The notes under the pieces: generated by a model
The model's input: the letters and a program-made list of their open reading frames with translations, nothing else
What the model was told of the DNA's origin: nothing
Databases searched by the model: none
Made by a program: the position numbers and the translations under genes
From: Sanderia malayensis
Taxonomy: Eukaryota > Cnidaria > Scyphozoa > Semaeostomeae > Pelagiidae
NCBI GenBank assembly: GCA_013076295.1
Contig: RQOL01000828.1
Coordinates: 372,001-436,000, forward strand
Length of the DNA: 64,000 bases
Direction of reading: 5' to 3'
Shown: piece after piece, positions 22,318-34,097 of the stretch
Layout of the letters: each line of letters opens with the position of its first letter
Position numbering within the stretch: the first letter of the stretch is position 1

Positions 22318-23787
22318 CTAAGAACGGAAAATAACTGAGATAAGGTGCTGGTTGCGCCAATGTCACAAAACACAATAGCTCTAGTAAGTGAAAACGCACA
22401 AAGTCATTTAGTATCATCCGTCAAGTGCAATCCACAATCGGTAAGGTTACAGGTCACTACCGTGTAAAATATCAAAAAATCCATGAATGCCTATAGGCCA
22501 CCTGCAGGCCATGAGGACAATGTAGTGTAGGATAACAATAAATTCATAAAATTATTATAGGGCGTCTGCAAGCCACGCGGTTAAAGTTACAGGTCAATGC
22601 AGTGCCACATACCAACAAATTCATAAATTATTATAGGTCATCGGCAAGCCACAATGGTTAAAATTACAGGTCAATGCAGTGCCACATAGCGACAAATTCA
22701 TAAATTATTATAGGTCATCTGCAAGCCACAAGGTTAAAATTACAGGTCAATGCAGTGCCACATACCAACAAATTCATAAATTATTATAGGTAATCTGCAA
22801 GCCACAATGGTTAAAGTTACAGGTTGATGCAGTGCCACATATTCACAAAGTTATAAATTATTATAGGACATCTGCAAGCCACAAGGCTAAAATTAAAGGT
22901 CGATGCAGTGTCACATACCAACAAATTCATAAATTTTTATAGGTCATCTGCAAGCCACAATGGTTAGGATTACAGGTCAATGCAGTGCCACATAGCGACA
23001 AATTCATAAATTAGCTATTATAGGTCATCTGCAAGCCACAAGGTTAAAATTACAGGTCAATGCAGTGCCACATACCAACAAATTCATAAATTATTATAGG
23101 TCATCTGCAAGCCACAATGGTTAAAATTACAGGTCAATGCAGTGCCACATAGCGACAAATTCATAAATTATTATAGGTCATCTGCAAGCCACAAGGTTAA
23201 AATTACAGGTCAATGCAGTTGCCACATACCAACAAATTCATAAATTATTATAGGTCATCTGCAAGCCACAATGGTTAAAATTACAGGTCAATGCAGTGCC
23301 ACATATTCACAAATTTATAAATTATTATAGGACATCTGCAAGCCACAAGGTTAAAATTACAGGTCAATGCAGTGTCACGTACCAACAAAATTCAGAAACT
23401 ATTATAGGTCATCTGCAAGCCACAAATTCTGTAAGTTATAGAGCAATGCCGTGCCGGGCAACAAACGCAAATTGAAAATGGGCAACCAACGCAAATTAAA
23501 ATGCTATAACCTAGCCTAAAGTTCCCGAATTGAGAATACAAAACCTGACCTAAGGGGACAATTAAAACATAGGCGTGGGAATGTGATAAGCTAATATGGC
23601 AAACAGGAAGACTTTCTCTTGAGAACAGGAAGACTTTCTTTCGAAAACAGGAAGACTTGCCTGAAGAGACCTAATGCGATAAAGTTAACTAGAAGGGGAA
23701 AAACAAGCAGCCCGTACGAACAAAGAGGAGAAACACAAGAAATACGAAAATGGGTATAACCAAAACCGCGTATCCAATGTTACTCAC
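22318..23787 (-). other. Putative 1.47-kb intron in the Ngaro-type gag
   Basis: It starts with GTGAGTA (minus strand, 23787) and ends with TTCTTAG (22318). Both flanking exons are in phase 0. Most of its length is the minisatellite at about 22480-23440. The exon 1 frame reads on through the donor for 32 further residues including a hydrophobic stretch, which I take to be intron translation. Confidence 0.65.
22480..23440. repeat. 76-bp minisatellite inside the retroelement
   Basis: About 12-13 tandem copies with a period near 76 bp. The core is taggtcatctgcaagccaca, followed by aggttaaaattacaggtcaa and tgcagtgccacatacc. Copies alternate between two variants (accaacaaattcat and agcgacaaattcat) in the middle of the block, which suggests duplication of a two-copy unit. 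No coding frame is conserved across copies. Confidence 0.92.
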
Positions 23788-24010
23788 CGGCAGCTCAACA
23801 GGATTTTCGGGGCGAGGAGCACCACGTGGCGGTTGGTCGATTGGAGCTGCTGGAACAACGGGAGCAGGTTCAGCTGCGGCTACATTTTCCAAAGCGGCCT
23901 GGAGGGCGTTCTCGCACACGGGAGCTGGCACTTGATTGTTGGCAGACATTTTCTTCGTTTAAACGTTATGGCAGCGACGGTATTAAAATTCTCTTTATCT
24001 GTAGTTCTCA

Positions 24011-24183
24011 AACGCACTGTTGCTAGTTGCTGAAGAAGGGCTGTTATTCAGCGCATGACACATTAAATACTGCCAAATTCACCAGAGGGTTATGGAAGCA
24101 ACTCCCCGAGCTCCTTAAAGGTCCTTACGGGCGCATATCTCAGCCTTATTATAAGTTCATAGAAATTCATCCGGTGAGAATAG
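24011..24183 (-). repeat. Split direct repeat A1 (element 5' terminus)
   Basis: 173 bp directly repeating A2 at 11097-11269. Just outside its ATAG end the array spacer resumes (gttatgaaactaatctcaaa). The promoter for the element RNA is expected in or near this repeat, upstream of the gag start at 23949. Confidence 0.9.
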
Positions 24184-26415
24184 GTTATGAAACTAATCTC
24201 AAAACCTATGCAGGAGCAGGGTTTGCAACCCTGGGCTTCTAGCATGCTAAGAGAAAACTCTACCACTGAGCTACACCCCCAACGAGCTATGAAGCTCTAG
24301 AAGTCAACGCTTTCGTAATTTAGCGCCTTTTTTGTATGCATAAATGCAAATGAACAATGAATATAATGTCAAAAGAGACGGAGGAGCCGGGTCTCAAACC
24401 CTGGGCTTCTCGCATGTTATGCGAGCACTCTACCACTGAGTTACACCCCCAACGAGCAATGAAGCTCAAGAAGTCAACGCTTTTGTACTTTAATGCCTTT
24501 TTGTAAGCATAAATTCTAAAGAGCAATTTCAAAATAGATGGAGGAGCAGGGTTTTGAACCCTCGGCCTCTCGCATGTTAAGCGAGCACTTTACAACTGAG
24601 CTACACCCCCATTAGATAGTATACTCTAGCAGTCAAACCTTTTGTAAATTAACGCCATTTCGTATATCCATAAGTTCAAATAAATTATGAAACTAATCTC
24701 AAAACATATGCAATAGCAGGGTTATCAACCCTGGGCTTCTAGCATGCTGTAAGAACACTCTACCACTGAGCTACACCCCCAACGAGCTATGAAGCTCTAG
24801 AAGTCAAAGCATTTGTGATTTAATGTAATTGTAATTGTAATTGTTATTCTAATTTAATGTAATTGTAATTTTTATTGTAATTGTATTTGTAATTGTAATT
24901 TTTTTGTATGCATCATTGCAAATAAAAAATCAAAATAATCTCAAAACAGATGGAGGAGCAGGGTCTCAAACTCAAACAGTCAACGCTTTTGTAATTTAGT
25001 GCCGTTTTTGTATGCATAAATGAAAATGAACAGTCAATATAATGTCAAAATAGATGGAGGAGCAGGGTGTCAAACCCAGGGCTTTTCGCATGCTATGCGT
25101 GCACTCTACAACTGCGCTACACCCCCAACGAGCTATGAAGCTTAAGAAGTCAACGCTTTTGTAATTTAGTGCCTTTTTTGTAAGCATAAATGATAATGAA
25201 GAATCAATATAATCTCAAAATAAATGGAGGTGCAGGGTTTCGAACCATGGGCCTCTCGCATGCAAAGCGAGCGCTCTACCACTGAGCTACACCCCCTACG
25301 AGCTATGAAGCTCTAGAAGTCAACGCTTTTGTTATTTAGTGCCTTTTTTGTATGCATAAATGCAAATGAACAATGAATATAATGTCAAAATAGATGGAGA
25401 AGCAAGGTTTCGAACCCTTGGCTTCTCGCATGCCAAGCGAGCACTCTTCCACTGAGCTACGCCCTGAGCGAGTTATAAAGCTATAGAAGTCAACGCTTTA
25501 GTAATTTAATGCCTTTTTTGTATCCATAAATGCTAATGAACAATCAATATAATCTCAAAACAGTTGGAGGAGCAAGGTTTCGAGCCCTGGGTCTCTCGAA
25601 TGCTGAGAGAACTTTCTACCACTGAGCTGCACCCCCGATCAGCTATCAAACTCATGCAGTCAACGTTTCTGTAACTTAACGCCATTTCTTGTATGCATCA
25701 TTGCAAATAAACAATCAAAATAATCTCAAAATAGATGGAGGAGCTGGGTCTCAAACCCTGAGCTTCTCGCATGCTATGCGAGCACTCTACCACTGAGCTA
25801 CACCCCCAACCAGCTATGAAGCTCTAGAAGTCAAAGTTTTGTACTTTAATGCCTTTTTTGTAAGCATAAATGATAATGAACAATCAATATAATCTCAAAA
25901 TAGATGGAGGAGCAGGTTTTCGAACCCTGGGCCTCTCGCATGCAAAGCGAGCGCTCTACCACTGAGCTACACCCCCTACGAGCTATGAAGCTCTAGAAGT
26001 CAACGCTTTTGTTATTTAATGCCTTTTTTGTTTGCATAAATGCAAATGAACAATGAATATAATGTTAAAATAGATGCACAAGCAAGGTTTCGAACCCTTG
26101 GCTTCTCGCATGCCGAGCGAGCACTCTTCCACTGAGCTAGGCCCTCAACGAGTTATGAAGCTCCAAAAGTCAACGCTTTAGTAATTTAATGCCTTTTTTG
26201 TATGCATAAATGCTAATGAACAATCAATATAATCTCAAAACAGATGGAGGAGCAGGGTTTCGAACCTTGGGCCTCTTGCATGCAAAGCGAGCACTCTACC
26301 ACTGAGCTGCACCCCCGACGAACTATCAAACTCAAGCAGTCAACGTTTCTGTAACTTAACGCCATTTCTTGTATGCATCATTGCAAATAAACAATCAATA
26401 TAATCTCAAAATAGA

Positions 26416-26487
26416 TGGAGGAGCAGGGTTTCGAACCCTGGGCCTCTCGCATGCAAAGCGAGCGCTCTACCACTGAGCTACACCCCC
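26416..26487 (-). tRNA. tRNA-Ala (UGC), consensus copy
   Basis: Matches the array consensus throughout: acceptor GGGGGTG/CTCCTCC with G3-U70 and one U-U mismatch at 6-67, D-arm GCTC-AGTGGTA-GAGC, anticodon stem CTCGC/GCGAG with loop TTTGCAT (UGC), T-arm CAGGG-TTCGAAA-CCCTG, A73, and TTTT a few bases downstream. Compared with a typical animal tRNA-Ala the only structural defect is the 6-67 mismatch. Confidence 0.75.
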
Positions 26488-27597
26488 TACGAGCTATGAA
26501 GCTCTAGAAGTCAGCGCTTTTGCTATTTAATGCCTTTTTTGTATGCACAAATGCAAATGAACCATGAATATAATGTCAAAATAGATGGAGGAGCAGGGTC
26601 TCAAACCCTGGGCTTCTCTCATGCTCTGCGAGCACACTACAACTGAGCTACACCCCCAACCAGATATGAAGCTCTTGAAGTGAACGCTTCTGTAATTCAA
26701 TGCCTTTTTTGTATGCATAAGTGCAAATGAACAATCATTATAGCCTCAAATTATATGGAGGGCATGGTTTCGAACCCTGGGCCTCTCCGATGCTAAGCAA
26801 GCACTTTACAACTGAGCTACACTCCCAACGAGCTATGAAGCTCTAGACGTCAACGCTTTTGTAATTAACCTTTTTTGTATGCATAAATGCAAATGAACAA
26901 TGAATATAATGTCAAAATAGATTGAGGAGCATGGTTTCGAACTCTGGGCCTCTCGCATGCAAAGCGAGCGCTCTACCACTGAGCTACAACCCCAACGAGC
27001 TATGAAGCTCTTGGAGTCCACGCTTTTGTAAATTAATGCCTTTTTTATGCATTTATGCAAATGAACAATCGATATAATCTCAAAATCGATGGAGGAACAG
27101 GGTCTCAAACCCTGGGCTTCTCGCATGCTAATGCGAGCACTCTACCACTGAGTTACACCCCAACGAGCTATGAAGCTCTAGAAGTCAACGCTTTTGTACT
27201 TTAATGCCTTTTTGTAAGCATAAATTCTAAAGAACAATCAATATAATTTCAAAATAGATGGAAGAGCAGGGCTTTGAACCATCGGCCTCTCGCATGTTAA
27301 GCGAGCACTTTACAACTGAGTTACACCCCCGATGAGATAGTAAACTCTAGCAGTCAAACCGTTTGTAAGTTAACGCCATTTCGTATATCCATAAGTTGAA
27401 ATAAATTATGAAACTAATCTCAAAACATATGCAATAGCAGGGTTTGCAACCTGGGGCTTCTAGCATGCTATAAGAACACTCTACCACTGAGCTACACCCC
27501 CAACGAGCTATGAAGCTCTAGAAGTCAACGCTTTTGTACTTTAATGCCTTTTTGTAAGGATAATTCTAATGAACAATCAATATAATTTCAAAAAAGA

Positions 27598-27712
27598 TGA
27601 AGGAGCAGGGTTTCGAACCCTGGGCCTCTCGCATGCAAAGCGAGCGCTCTACCACTGAGCTAGTCGCATGCTAAGCGACCAACTCTACCACTGAGCTACA
27701 CCCTCAACGAGA
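27598..27712 (-). pseudogene. Chimeric tRNA-like unit
   Basis: A consensus UGC copy (27598-27663) loses its 5' acceptor strand and is fused directly to the anticodon and D-arms of a second copy (tagtcgcatgctaagcgacca, then actctaccactgagctacac). The unit therefore has two anticodon regions and no proper 5' end for the first. It looks like unequal recombination between units. Confidence 0.7.
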
Positions 27713-27802
27713 TATGAAGCTCTAGAAGTCAGCGCTTTTGTAATTTAATGCTTTTTTGTATGCATAAATGCTAATGAACAATCAATATAATCTCAAAATA
27801 GA

Positions 27803-27874
27803 TGGAGGAACAGGGTTTCGAACCCTGGGCCTCTCGCATGCTAAGCGAGCGCTCTACCACTTAGCTACACCCCC
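27803..27874 (-). tRNA. tRNA-Ala-like, anticodon AGC
   Basis: Anticodon stem perfect with loop TTAGCAT (AGC), T-arm intact, acceptor G7-U66 wobble, one D-stem substitution (GCTA). G3-U70 retained. Confidence 0.6.
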
Positions 27875-29501
27875 AACGAGTTCTGAAGCTCTATAAGTGA
27901 ACGCTTTAGCAATTTAATGCCTTTTTTGTATGCATAAATGCAAATGAACAATCAAAATAGTCTCAAAATGGATTTAGGGGCATGGTTTCGAACCCTGGGC
28001 CTCTCACATGCTAAGCAAGCACTTTACAACTGAACTACACCCCCGATGAGACAGTAATTTCTAGCATTCAAAGCTTTTGTAAGTTAACGCCTTCTCGTAT
28101 ATGCATAGGTTCAAATAGGGTACGAAACTAATCTCAAAACATATGCAGGAGCAGGGCTTCCAACCCTGGGCTTCTGGCATGCTAAGAGAACTTTCTACCA
28201 CTGAGCTTTACCCCCGATCACCTATCAAACTCATGCAGTCAACGTTTCTGTAACTTAACACCCTTTCTTGTATGCACCATTGCAAATAAACAATCAAAAT
28301 AATCTCAAAATAGATGGAGGAGCAGGGTCTCAAACCCTGGGCTTCTCGCATGCTTTGCGAGCACTCTTCAACTGAGCTACACCCCCTACGACCTATGAAG
28401 CTCTAGAAGTCAAAGCTTTTGTACTTGAATGCCTTTTTTGTAAGATGATAATGAACAATCAATATAATGCAAAATAGATCGGGGAACAAGGTTTCGAACC
28501 CTGGGCTTCTGGCATGTTAAGCGAGCACTTTACAACTGAGTTACACCCCCGATGAGATAGTAAACTCTAGCAGTCAAACCTTTTGTAAGTTAACGCGATT
28601 TCGTATATCCATAAGTCCAAATAAATTATGAAACTAATCTCAAAACATATGCAATAGCAGGGTTTCCAACCTTGGGCTTCTAGCATGCTATAAGAACACT
28701 CTACCATTGAGCTACACCCCCAACGAGCTATGAAGTTCTAGAAGTCAACGTATTTGTAATTTAGTGCCGTTTTTGTATACATAAATGAAAATGAACAATC
28801 AATATAATGTCAAATTAGATGGAGGAGCAGGGTCTCAAACCCTGGGCTTCTCGCATGCAAAGCGAGCGCTCTACCACTGAGCTGCACACCCGACGAACTA
28901 TGAAACTCAAGCAGTCAACGTTTCTGTAACTTAACGCCATTTCTTGTATGCATAACTGCAAATAAACAATCAAAATAATTTCAAAATAGATGGAGGAGCA
29001 GGGTCTCAAAACCTGGGCTTGTCGCATGCTATGCGTGCACTCTACCTCTGAGCTACACCCCTAACGAGCTATGAAGCTCTAGAAGTCAACGCTTTTATAT
29101 TTAATGCCTTTTTTGTGAGCATAAATGCTAATGAATAATCAATATAATCAAAAAAATAGATGGAGGAGCAGGGTTTTGAACCCTCGGCCTCTCGCATGTT
29201 AAGCGAGCACTTTACAACTGACCTACACCCCCGATGAAATAGTAAACTCTAGCAGTCAAACCTTTTGTAAGTTAACGCCATTTCGTATATCCATAAGTCC
29301 AAAGAAATTATAAAACTAATCTCAAAACATATGCAATAGCAGGGTTTCCAACCTTGGGCTTCTAGCATGCTATAAGAACACTAATCCCCAGAGCTACACC
29401 CCCAACGAGCTATGAAGCTCTAGAAGTCAACGGTTTTGTAATTTAACGCCTTCTTTGTATGCATCAATGCAAATGAACAATGAATATAATGTCAAAATAG
29501 A

Positions 29502-29573
29502 TGGAGTAGCAGGGTTTCGAACCCTGGGCCTCTCGCATGCAAAGCGAGCGCTCTACCACTGAGCTACACTCCC
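29502..29573 (-). tRNA. tRNA-Ala-like, anticodon UGC
   Basis: T-arm, anticodon arm (loop TTTGCAT) and D-arm match consensus. The acceptor has two changes (tggagtag on the plus strand and GGGAGTG at the 5' strand), which weaken pairing. Confidence 0.55.
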
Positions 29574-29671
29574 AAGGAGCTATGAAGCTCTAGAAGTCAA
29601 AGCTTTTGTACTTTAATGCCTTTTTTGTAAACATAAATGCTAATGAACAATCAATATAGTCTCAAAATAGA

Positions 29672-29743
29672 TGGAGGAGCAGGGTTTTGAACCCTCGGCC
29701 TCTCGCATGTTAAGCGAGCACTTTACAACTGAGTTACACCCCC
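29672..29743 (-). tRNA. tRNA-like, anticodon AAC (Val) on an Ala body
   Basis: Perfect anticodon stem with loop TTAACAT, consensus acceptor with G3-U70 and B box GTTCAAAAC. The D-arm A box is altered (TAACTCAGTTG). Confidence 0.45.
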
Positions 29744-31874
29744 GATGAGATAGTAAACTCTAGCAGTCAAACCTTTTGTAAGTTAACGCCATTTCGTATA
29801 TCCATAAGTTGAAATAAATTATGAAACTAATCTTAAAACATATGCAATAGCAGGGTTTCCAACCTGGGGCTTCTAGCATGCTATAAAAACACACTACCAC
29901 TGAGCTACACCCCCAACGAGCTATGAAGCTCTAGAAGTCAACGCTTTTGTAATTTAACGCCTTTTTGTAAGCATAAATGCAAATGAACAATTAATATAAT
30001 GTCAAAATAGAGGGAGGAGCAGGGTTTCGAACCCTGGGCCTCTCGCATGCAAAGCGACCGCTCTACCACTGAGCTACACCCCCAACGAGATATGTAGCTC
30101 TAGAAGTCAAAGCTTTTGTACTTTAATGCCTTTTTTGTAAGCATAAATAATAATGAACAATCAATATAGTCTCAAAATAGATGGAGGAGCAGGGTTTCGA
30201 ACGCTGGGCCTCTCGCATGCAAAGCGAGCGCTCTACCACTGAGCTGCACCCCCGACGAACTATGAAACTCAAGCAGTCAACGTTTCTGTAACTTAACGCC
30301 ATTTCTTGTATGCATAACTGCAAATAAACAATCAAAATAATCTCAAAATAGATGGAGGAGCAGGGTCTCAAAACCTGGGCTTCTCGCATGCTATGCGTGC
30401 ACCCTACCTCTGAGCTACACCCCCAACGAGCTATGAAGCTCTAGAAGTCAACGCTTTTATATTTAATGCCTCTTTTGCAAGCATGAATGCAAATGAACAA
30501 TCCATATAATGTCAAAATAGATGGAGGAGCAGGGTCTCAAACCCTGGGCCTCTCTCATGCTCTGCGGGCACACTACAACTGAGCTACACCCCCAACCAGA
30601 TATGAAGCTCTTGAAGTGAACGCTTCTGTATTTCAATGCCTTTTTTGTATGCATAAGTGCAAATGAACAATCATTATAGTCTCAAATTATATGGAGGGCA
30701 TGGTTTCGAACCCTGGGCCACTCCGATGCTAAGCAAGCACTTTACAACTCAGCTACACTCCCAACGAGCTATGAAGCTCTAGACGTCAACGCTTTTGTAA
30801 TTTAACGCTTTTTTTGTATGCATAAATGCAAATGAACAATGAATATAATGTCAAAATAGATTGAGGAGCAGGGTTTCGAACCCTGGGCCTCTCGCATGCA
30901 AAGCGAGCGCTCTACCACTGAGCTACAACCCCAACGAGCTATGAAGCTCTTGGAGTCCACGCTTTTGTAATTTAATGCCTTTTTTTATGCATTTATGCAA
31001 ATGAACAATCGATATAATCTCAAAATCGATGGAGGAACAGGGTCTCAAACCCTGGGCTTCTCGCATGTTATGCGAGCACTCTACCACTGAGTTACACCCC
31101 CAATGAGCTATGAAGCTCTAGAAGTCAACGCTTTTGTACTTTAATGCTTTTTTGTAAGCATAAATTCTAAAGAACAATCAATATAATTTCAAAATAGATG
31201 GAAGAGCAGGGCTTTGAACCCTCGGCCTCTCGCATGTTAAGCGAGCACTTTACAACTGAGTTACACCCCCGATGAGATAGTAAACTCTAGCAGTCAAACC
31301 TTTTGTAAGTTAACGCCATTTCGTATATCCATAAGTTGAAATAAATTATGAAACTAATCTCAAAACATATGCAATAGCAGGGTTTTCAACCTGGGGGCTT
31401 CTAGCATGCTAAGAGAACCTTCTACCACTGAGCTTTACCCCCGATCACCTGTCAAACTCATGCAGTCAACGTTTCTGTAACTTAACGCCATTTCTTTTAT
31501 GCATCATTGCAAATAAACAATCAAAATAATCTCAAAATAGATGGAGGAGCAGGGTCTCAAACCCTGGGCATCTCGCATGCTATGCGAGCACTCTACAACT
31601 GAACTACACCCCCTACGACCTATGAAGCTCTAGAAGTCAAAGCTTTTGTACTTGAATGCCTTTTTTGTAAGATGATAATGAACAATCAATATAATGCAAA
31701 ATAGATCGGGGAACAAGGTTTCGAACCCTGGGCTTCTCGCATATTAAGCGACCACCCTACCACTGAGCTACACCCCCAACGAGCTATGAAGCTCCAGAAG
31801 TCAACGCTTTTGTACTTTAATGCCTTTTTGTAAGGATAAATTCTAATGAACAATCAATATAATTTCAAAAAAGA

Positions 31875-31946
31875 TGGAGGAGCAGGGTTTCGAACCCTGG
31901 GCCTCTCGCATGCAAAGCGAGCGCTCTACCACTGAGCTACACCCCC
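31875..31946 (-). tRNA. tRNA-Ala (UGC), consensus copy
   Basis: Identical in the tRNA body to the copy at 26416. Its flanks match the unit at 32382 (507 bp away, three unit lengths), so the two arose by local duplication. Confidence 0.75.
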
Positions 31947-32043
31947 TACGAGCTATGAAGCTTTAGAAGTCAACGCTTTTGTAATTTAACGCCCTTTTGT
32001 ATGCATAAATGCAAATGAATAATGAATATAATGTCAAAATAGA

Positions 32044-32115
32044 TGGAGGAACAAGGTTTCGAACCCTGGGCTTCTCGCATATTAAGCGACCACTCTACCA
32101 CTGAGCTACACCCTA
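32044..32115 (-). tRNA. tRNA-like, anticodon AAU (Ile) on an Ala body
   Basis: Anticodon loop TTAATAT reads AAU (isoleucine). The stem has one end mismatch and the T-loop TTCGAAA is intact. The acceptor 5' strand is TAGGGTG, so pairs 1 and 2 are weakened. Sister copies lie near 10630, 32214, 32553, 32722, 36056, 38883, 39053, 41709 and 41878, so this is an amplified subfamily. Confidence 0.4.
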
Positions 32116-32381
32116 AACGAGATATGAAGCTCTACAAGTCAACGCATTTGTAATTTAATGCCTTTTTGTATGCCTTAATGCAAATGAATAATGAATATAA
32201 TGTCAAAACAGATGGAGGAACAAGGTTTCGAACCCTGGGCTTCTCGCATATTAAGCGACCACTCTACCACTGAGCGTCACCCCCAACGAGCTATGAAGCT
32301 CCAGAAGTCAACGCTTTTGTACTTTAAGGCCTTTTTGTAAGGATAAATTCTAATGAACAATCAATATAATTTCAAAAAAGA

Positions 32382-32453
32382 TGGAGGAGCAGGGTTTCGA
32401 ACCCTGGGCCTCTCGCATGCAAAGCGAGCGCTCTACCACTGAGCTACACCCCC
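32382..32453 (-). tRNA. tRNA-Ala (UGC), consensus copy
   Basis: Same body as 31875-31946, with all arms consensus and G3-U70 present. Confidence 0.75.
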
Positions 32454-34025
32454 TACGAGCTATGAAGCTTTAGAAGTCAACGCTTTTGTAATTTAACGCC
32501 TTTTTGTATGCATAAATGCAAATGAATAATGAATATAATGTCAAAATAGATGGAGGAACAAGGTTTCGAACCCTGGGCTTCTCGCATATTAAGCGACCAC
32601 TCTACCACTGAGCTACACCCTAAACGAGATATGAAGCTCTACAAGTCAACGCATTTGTAATTTAATGCCTTTTTGTATGCCTTAATGCAAATGAATAATG
32701 AATATAATGTCAAAACAGATGGAGGAACAAGGTTTCGAACCCTGGGCTTCTCGCATATTAAGCGACCACTCTACCACTGAGCGTCACCCCCAACAAGCTA
32801 TGAAGCTCCAGAAGTCAACGCTTTTGTACTTTAAGGCCTTTTTGTAAGGATAAATTCTAATGAACAATCAATATAATTTCAAAAAAGATGGAGGAGCAGG
32901 GTTTCGAACCCTGGGCCTCTCGCATGCAAAGCGAGCACTCTACCACTGAGCTACAACCCCAACCAGCTATGAAGCTCTAAATGTCAACGCTTTCGTAAAT
33001 TCATGCCTTTTGTGTAACCATAAATGCAAGTAAACAATCAATATAATGTTAAAATAGATGGAGGACCAGGGTTTCGAACCCTGGGCTTCTCGCATGCTAA
33101 GCGACCAACTCTACCACTGAGCTACACCCTCAACGAGATATGAAGCTCTGGAAGTCAGTGCTTTTGTGATTTAATGCCTTTTTTGTATGCATAAATGCTA
33201 ATGAACAATCAATATAATGCAAAATAAATGGACGAGCAGGGTCTCAAACCCTGGGCTTCTCGCATGCTATGCGAGCACTCTACCACTGAGCTACACCCCG
33301 AACGAGCTATGAAGTTCTAGAAGTCAACGCTTTTGTAATTTAATGCTTTTTTGTATGCATAATTGCAAATGAACAATCAATACAATGTCAAAATTGATGG
33401 AGGAGCAGGATCTCCAAGGAGCTATGAAGCTCTAGAAGTCAACGTTTCTGTAACTTAACGCCATTTCTTGTATGCATAACTGCAAATAGACAATCAAAAT
33501 AATCTCAAAATAGATCGAGGAGCAGGGTCTCAAACCCTGCGCTTCTCGCATGCTATACGTGCACTCTACAACTGCGCTACACACCCCCCACGAGCTATGA
33601 AGTTCTAGAAGTCAAAGCTTTTGTACTTTAATGATTTTTTTGTAAGCATAAATGCTAGCGAACAATCAATATAATCCAAAATAGAGGGAGGAGCAGGGTT
33701 TCGAACGCTGGGCCTCTCGCATGCAAAGCGAGCGCTCTACCACTGAGCTGCACCCCCGACGAACTATGAAACTCAAGCAGTCAACGTTTCTGTAACTTAA
33801 CGCCATTTCTTGTATGCATAACTGCAAATAAACAATCAAAATAATCTCAAAATAGATGGAGGAGCAGGGTCTCAAAACCTGGGCTTCTCGCATGCTATGC
33901 GTGCACTCTACCTCTGAGCTACACCCCCAACGAGCTATGAAGCTCTAGAAGTCAACGCTTTTATATTTAATGCCTCTTTTGTAAGCATGAATGCTAATGA
34001 ATAATCAATATAATCATAAAATAGA

Positions 34026-34097
34026 TGGAGGAGCAGGGTTTCGAACCCGGGACCTCTCGCATGCAAAGCGAGCGCTCTACCACTGAGCTACACCCCC
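34026..34097 (-). tRNA. tRNA-Ala-like, anticodon UGC
   Basis: Acceptor, D-arm and anticodon arm consensus (loop TTTGCAT). The T-stem has one mismatch (cccgg for ccctg). Confidence 0.6.

Larger units (their letters stand above)
15433..23949 (-). pseudogene. Ngaro-type gag with an intron, interrupted by BEL-2
   Basis: Exon 1 is 23949-23788 (54 codons, alanine/proline-rich). It ends at a strong donor CCG|GTGAGTA. Exon 2 begins at 22317 after an acceptor TTCTTAG|CC and stays in phase. It runs 138 codons to 21904, where BEL-2 interrupts it, and resumes at 15629. After removal of BEL-2 and one target duplication the frame is off by one at a run of six Gs (15624-15629). The other frame gives a CX2CX4HX4C zinc knuckle (CSYCFATNHSYARC) and ends at 15433. 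So this is a gag-like nucleic-acid-binding protein, broken by BEL-2 and perhaps by one homopolymer indel. The intron assignment is an inference from splice signals and phase. Confidence 0.75.
10959..24183 (-). mobile_element. Ngaro/PAT-type tyrosine-recombinase retrotransposon with nested BEL-2
   Basis: A retroelement read on the minus strand, about 7 kb without the nested BEL-2. On its own strand the order is repeat A1 (24183-24011), gag, pol with reverse transcriptase and RNase H, tyrosine recombinase, then B1 (11330-11266), A2 (11269-11097), B2 (11023-10959). This A1-ORFs-B1-A2-B2 split direct-repeat layout is the hallmark of Ngaro and PAT elements, in contrast to the inverted termini of DIRS1. 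There is no target-site duplication. Both ends and the A2/B1 junction share ATAG, and the outer flanks join as a normal array spacer (ttcaaATAGgttatgaaac). Whether it is Ngaro or PAT needs phylogeny. Confidence 0.9.

Noticed and set aside
23689..23787. A membrane-anchored C-terminus of the 86-residue reading of gag exon 1
   Set aside because: The hydrophobic part begins exactly at a strong splice donor and exon 2 continues in phase, so it is more likely intron sequence.
10959..24183. A DIRS1-type element with inverted terminal repeats
   Set aside because: The terminal repeats are direct and split (A1, B1-A2, B2), not inverted, so the Ngaro/PAT layout fits better.
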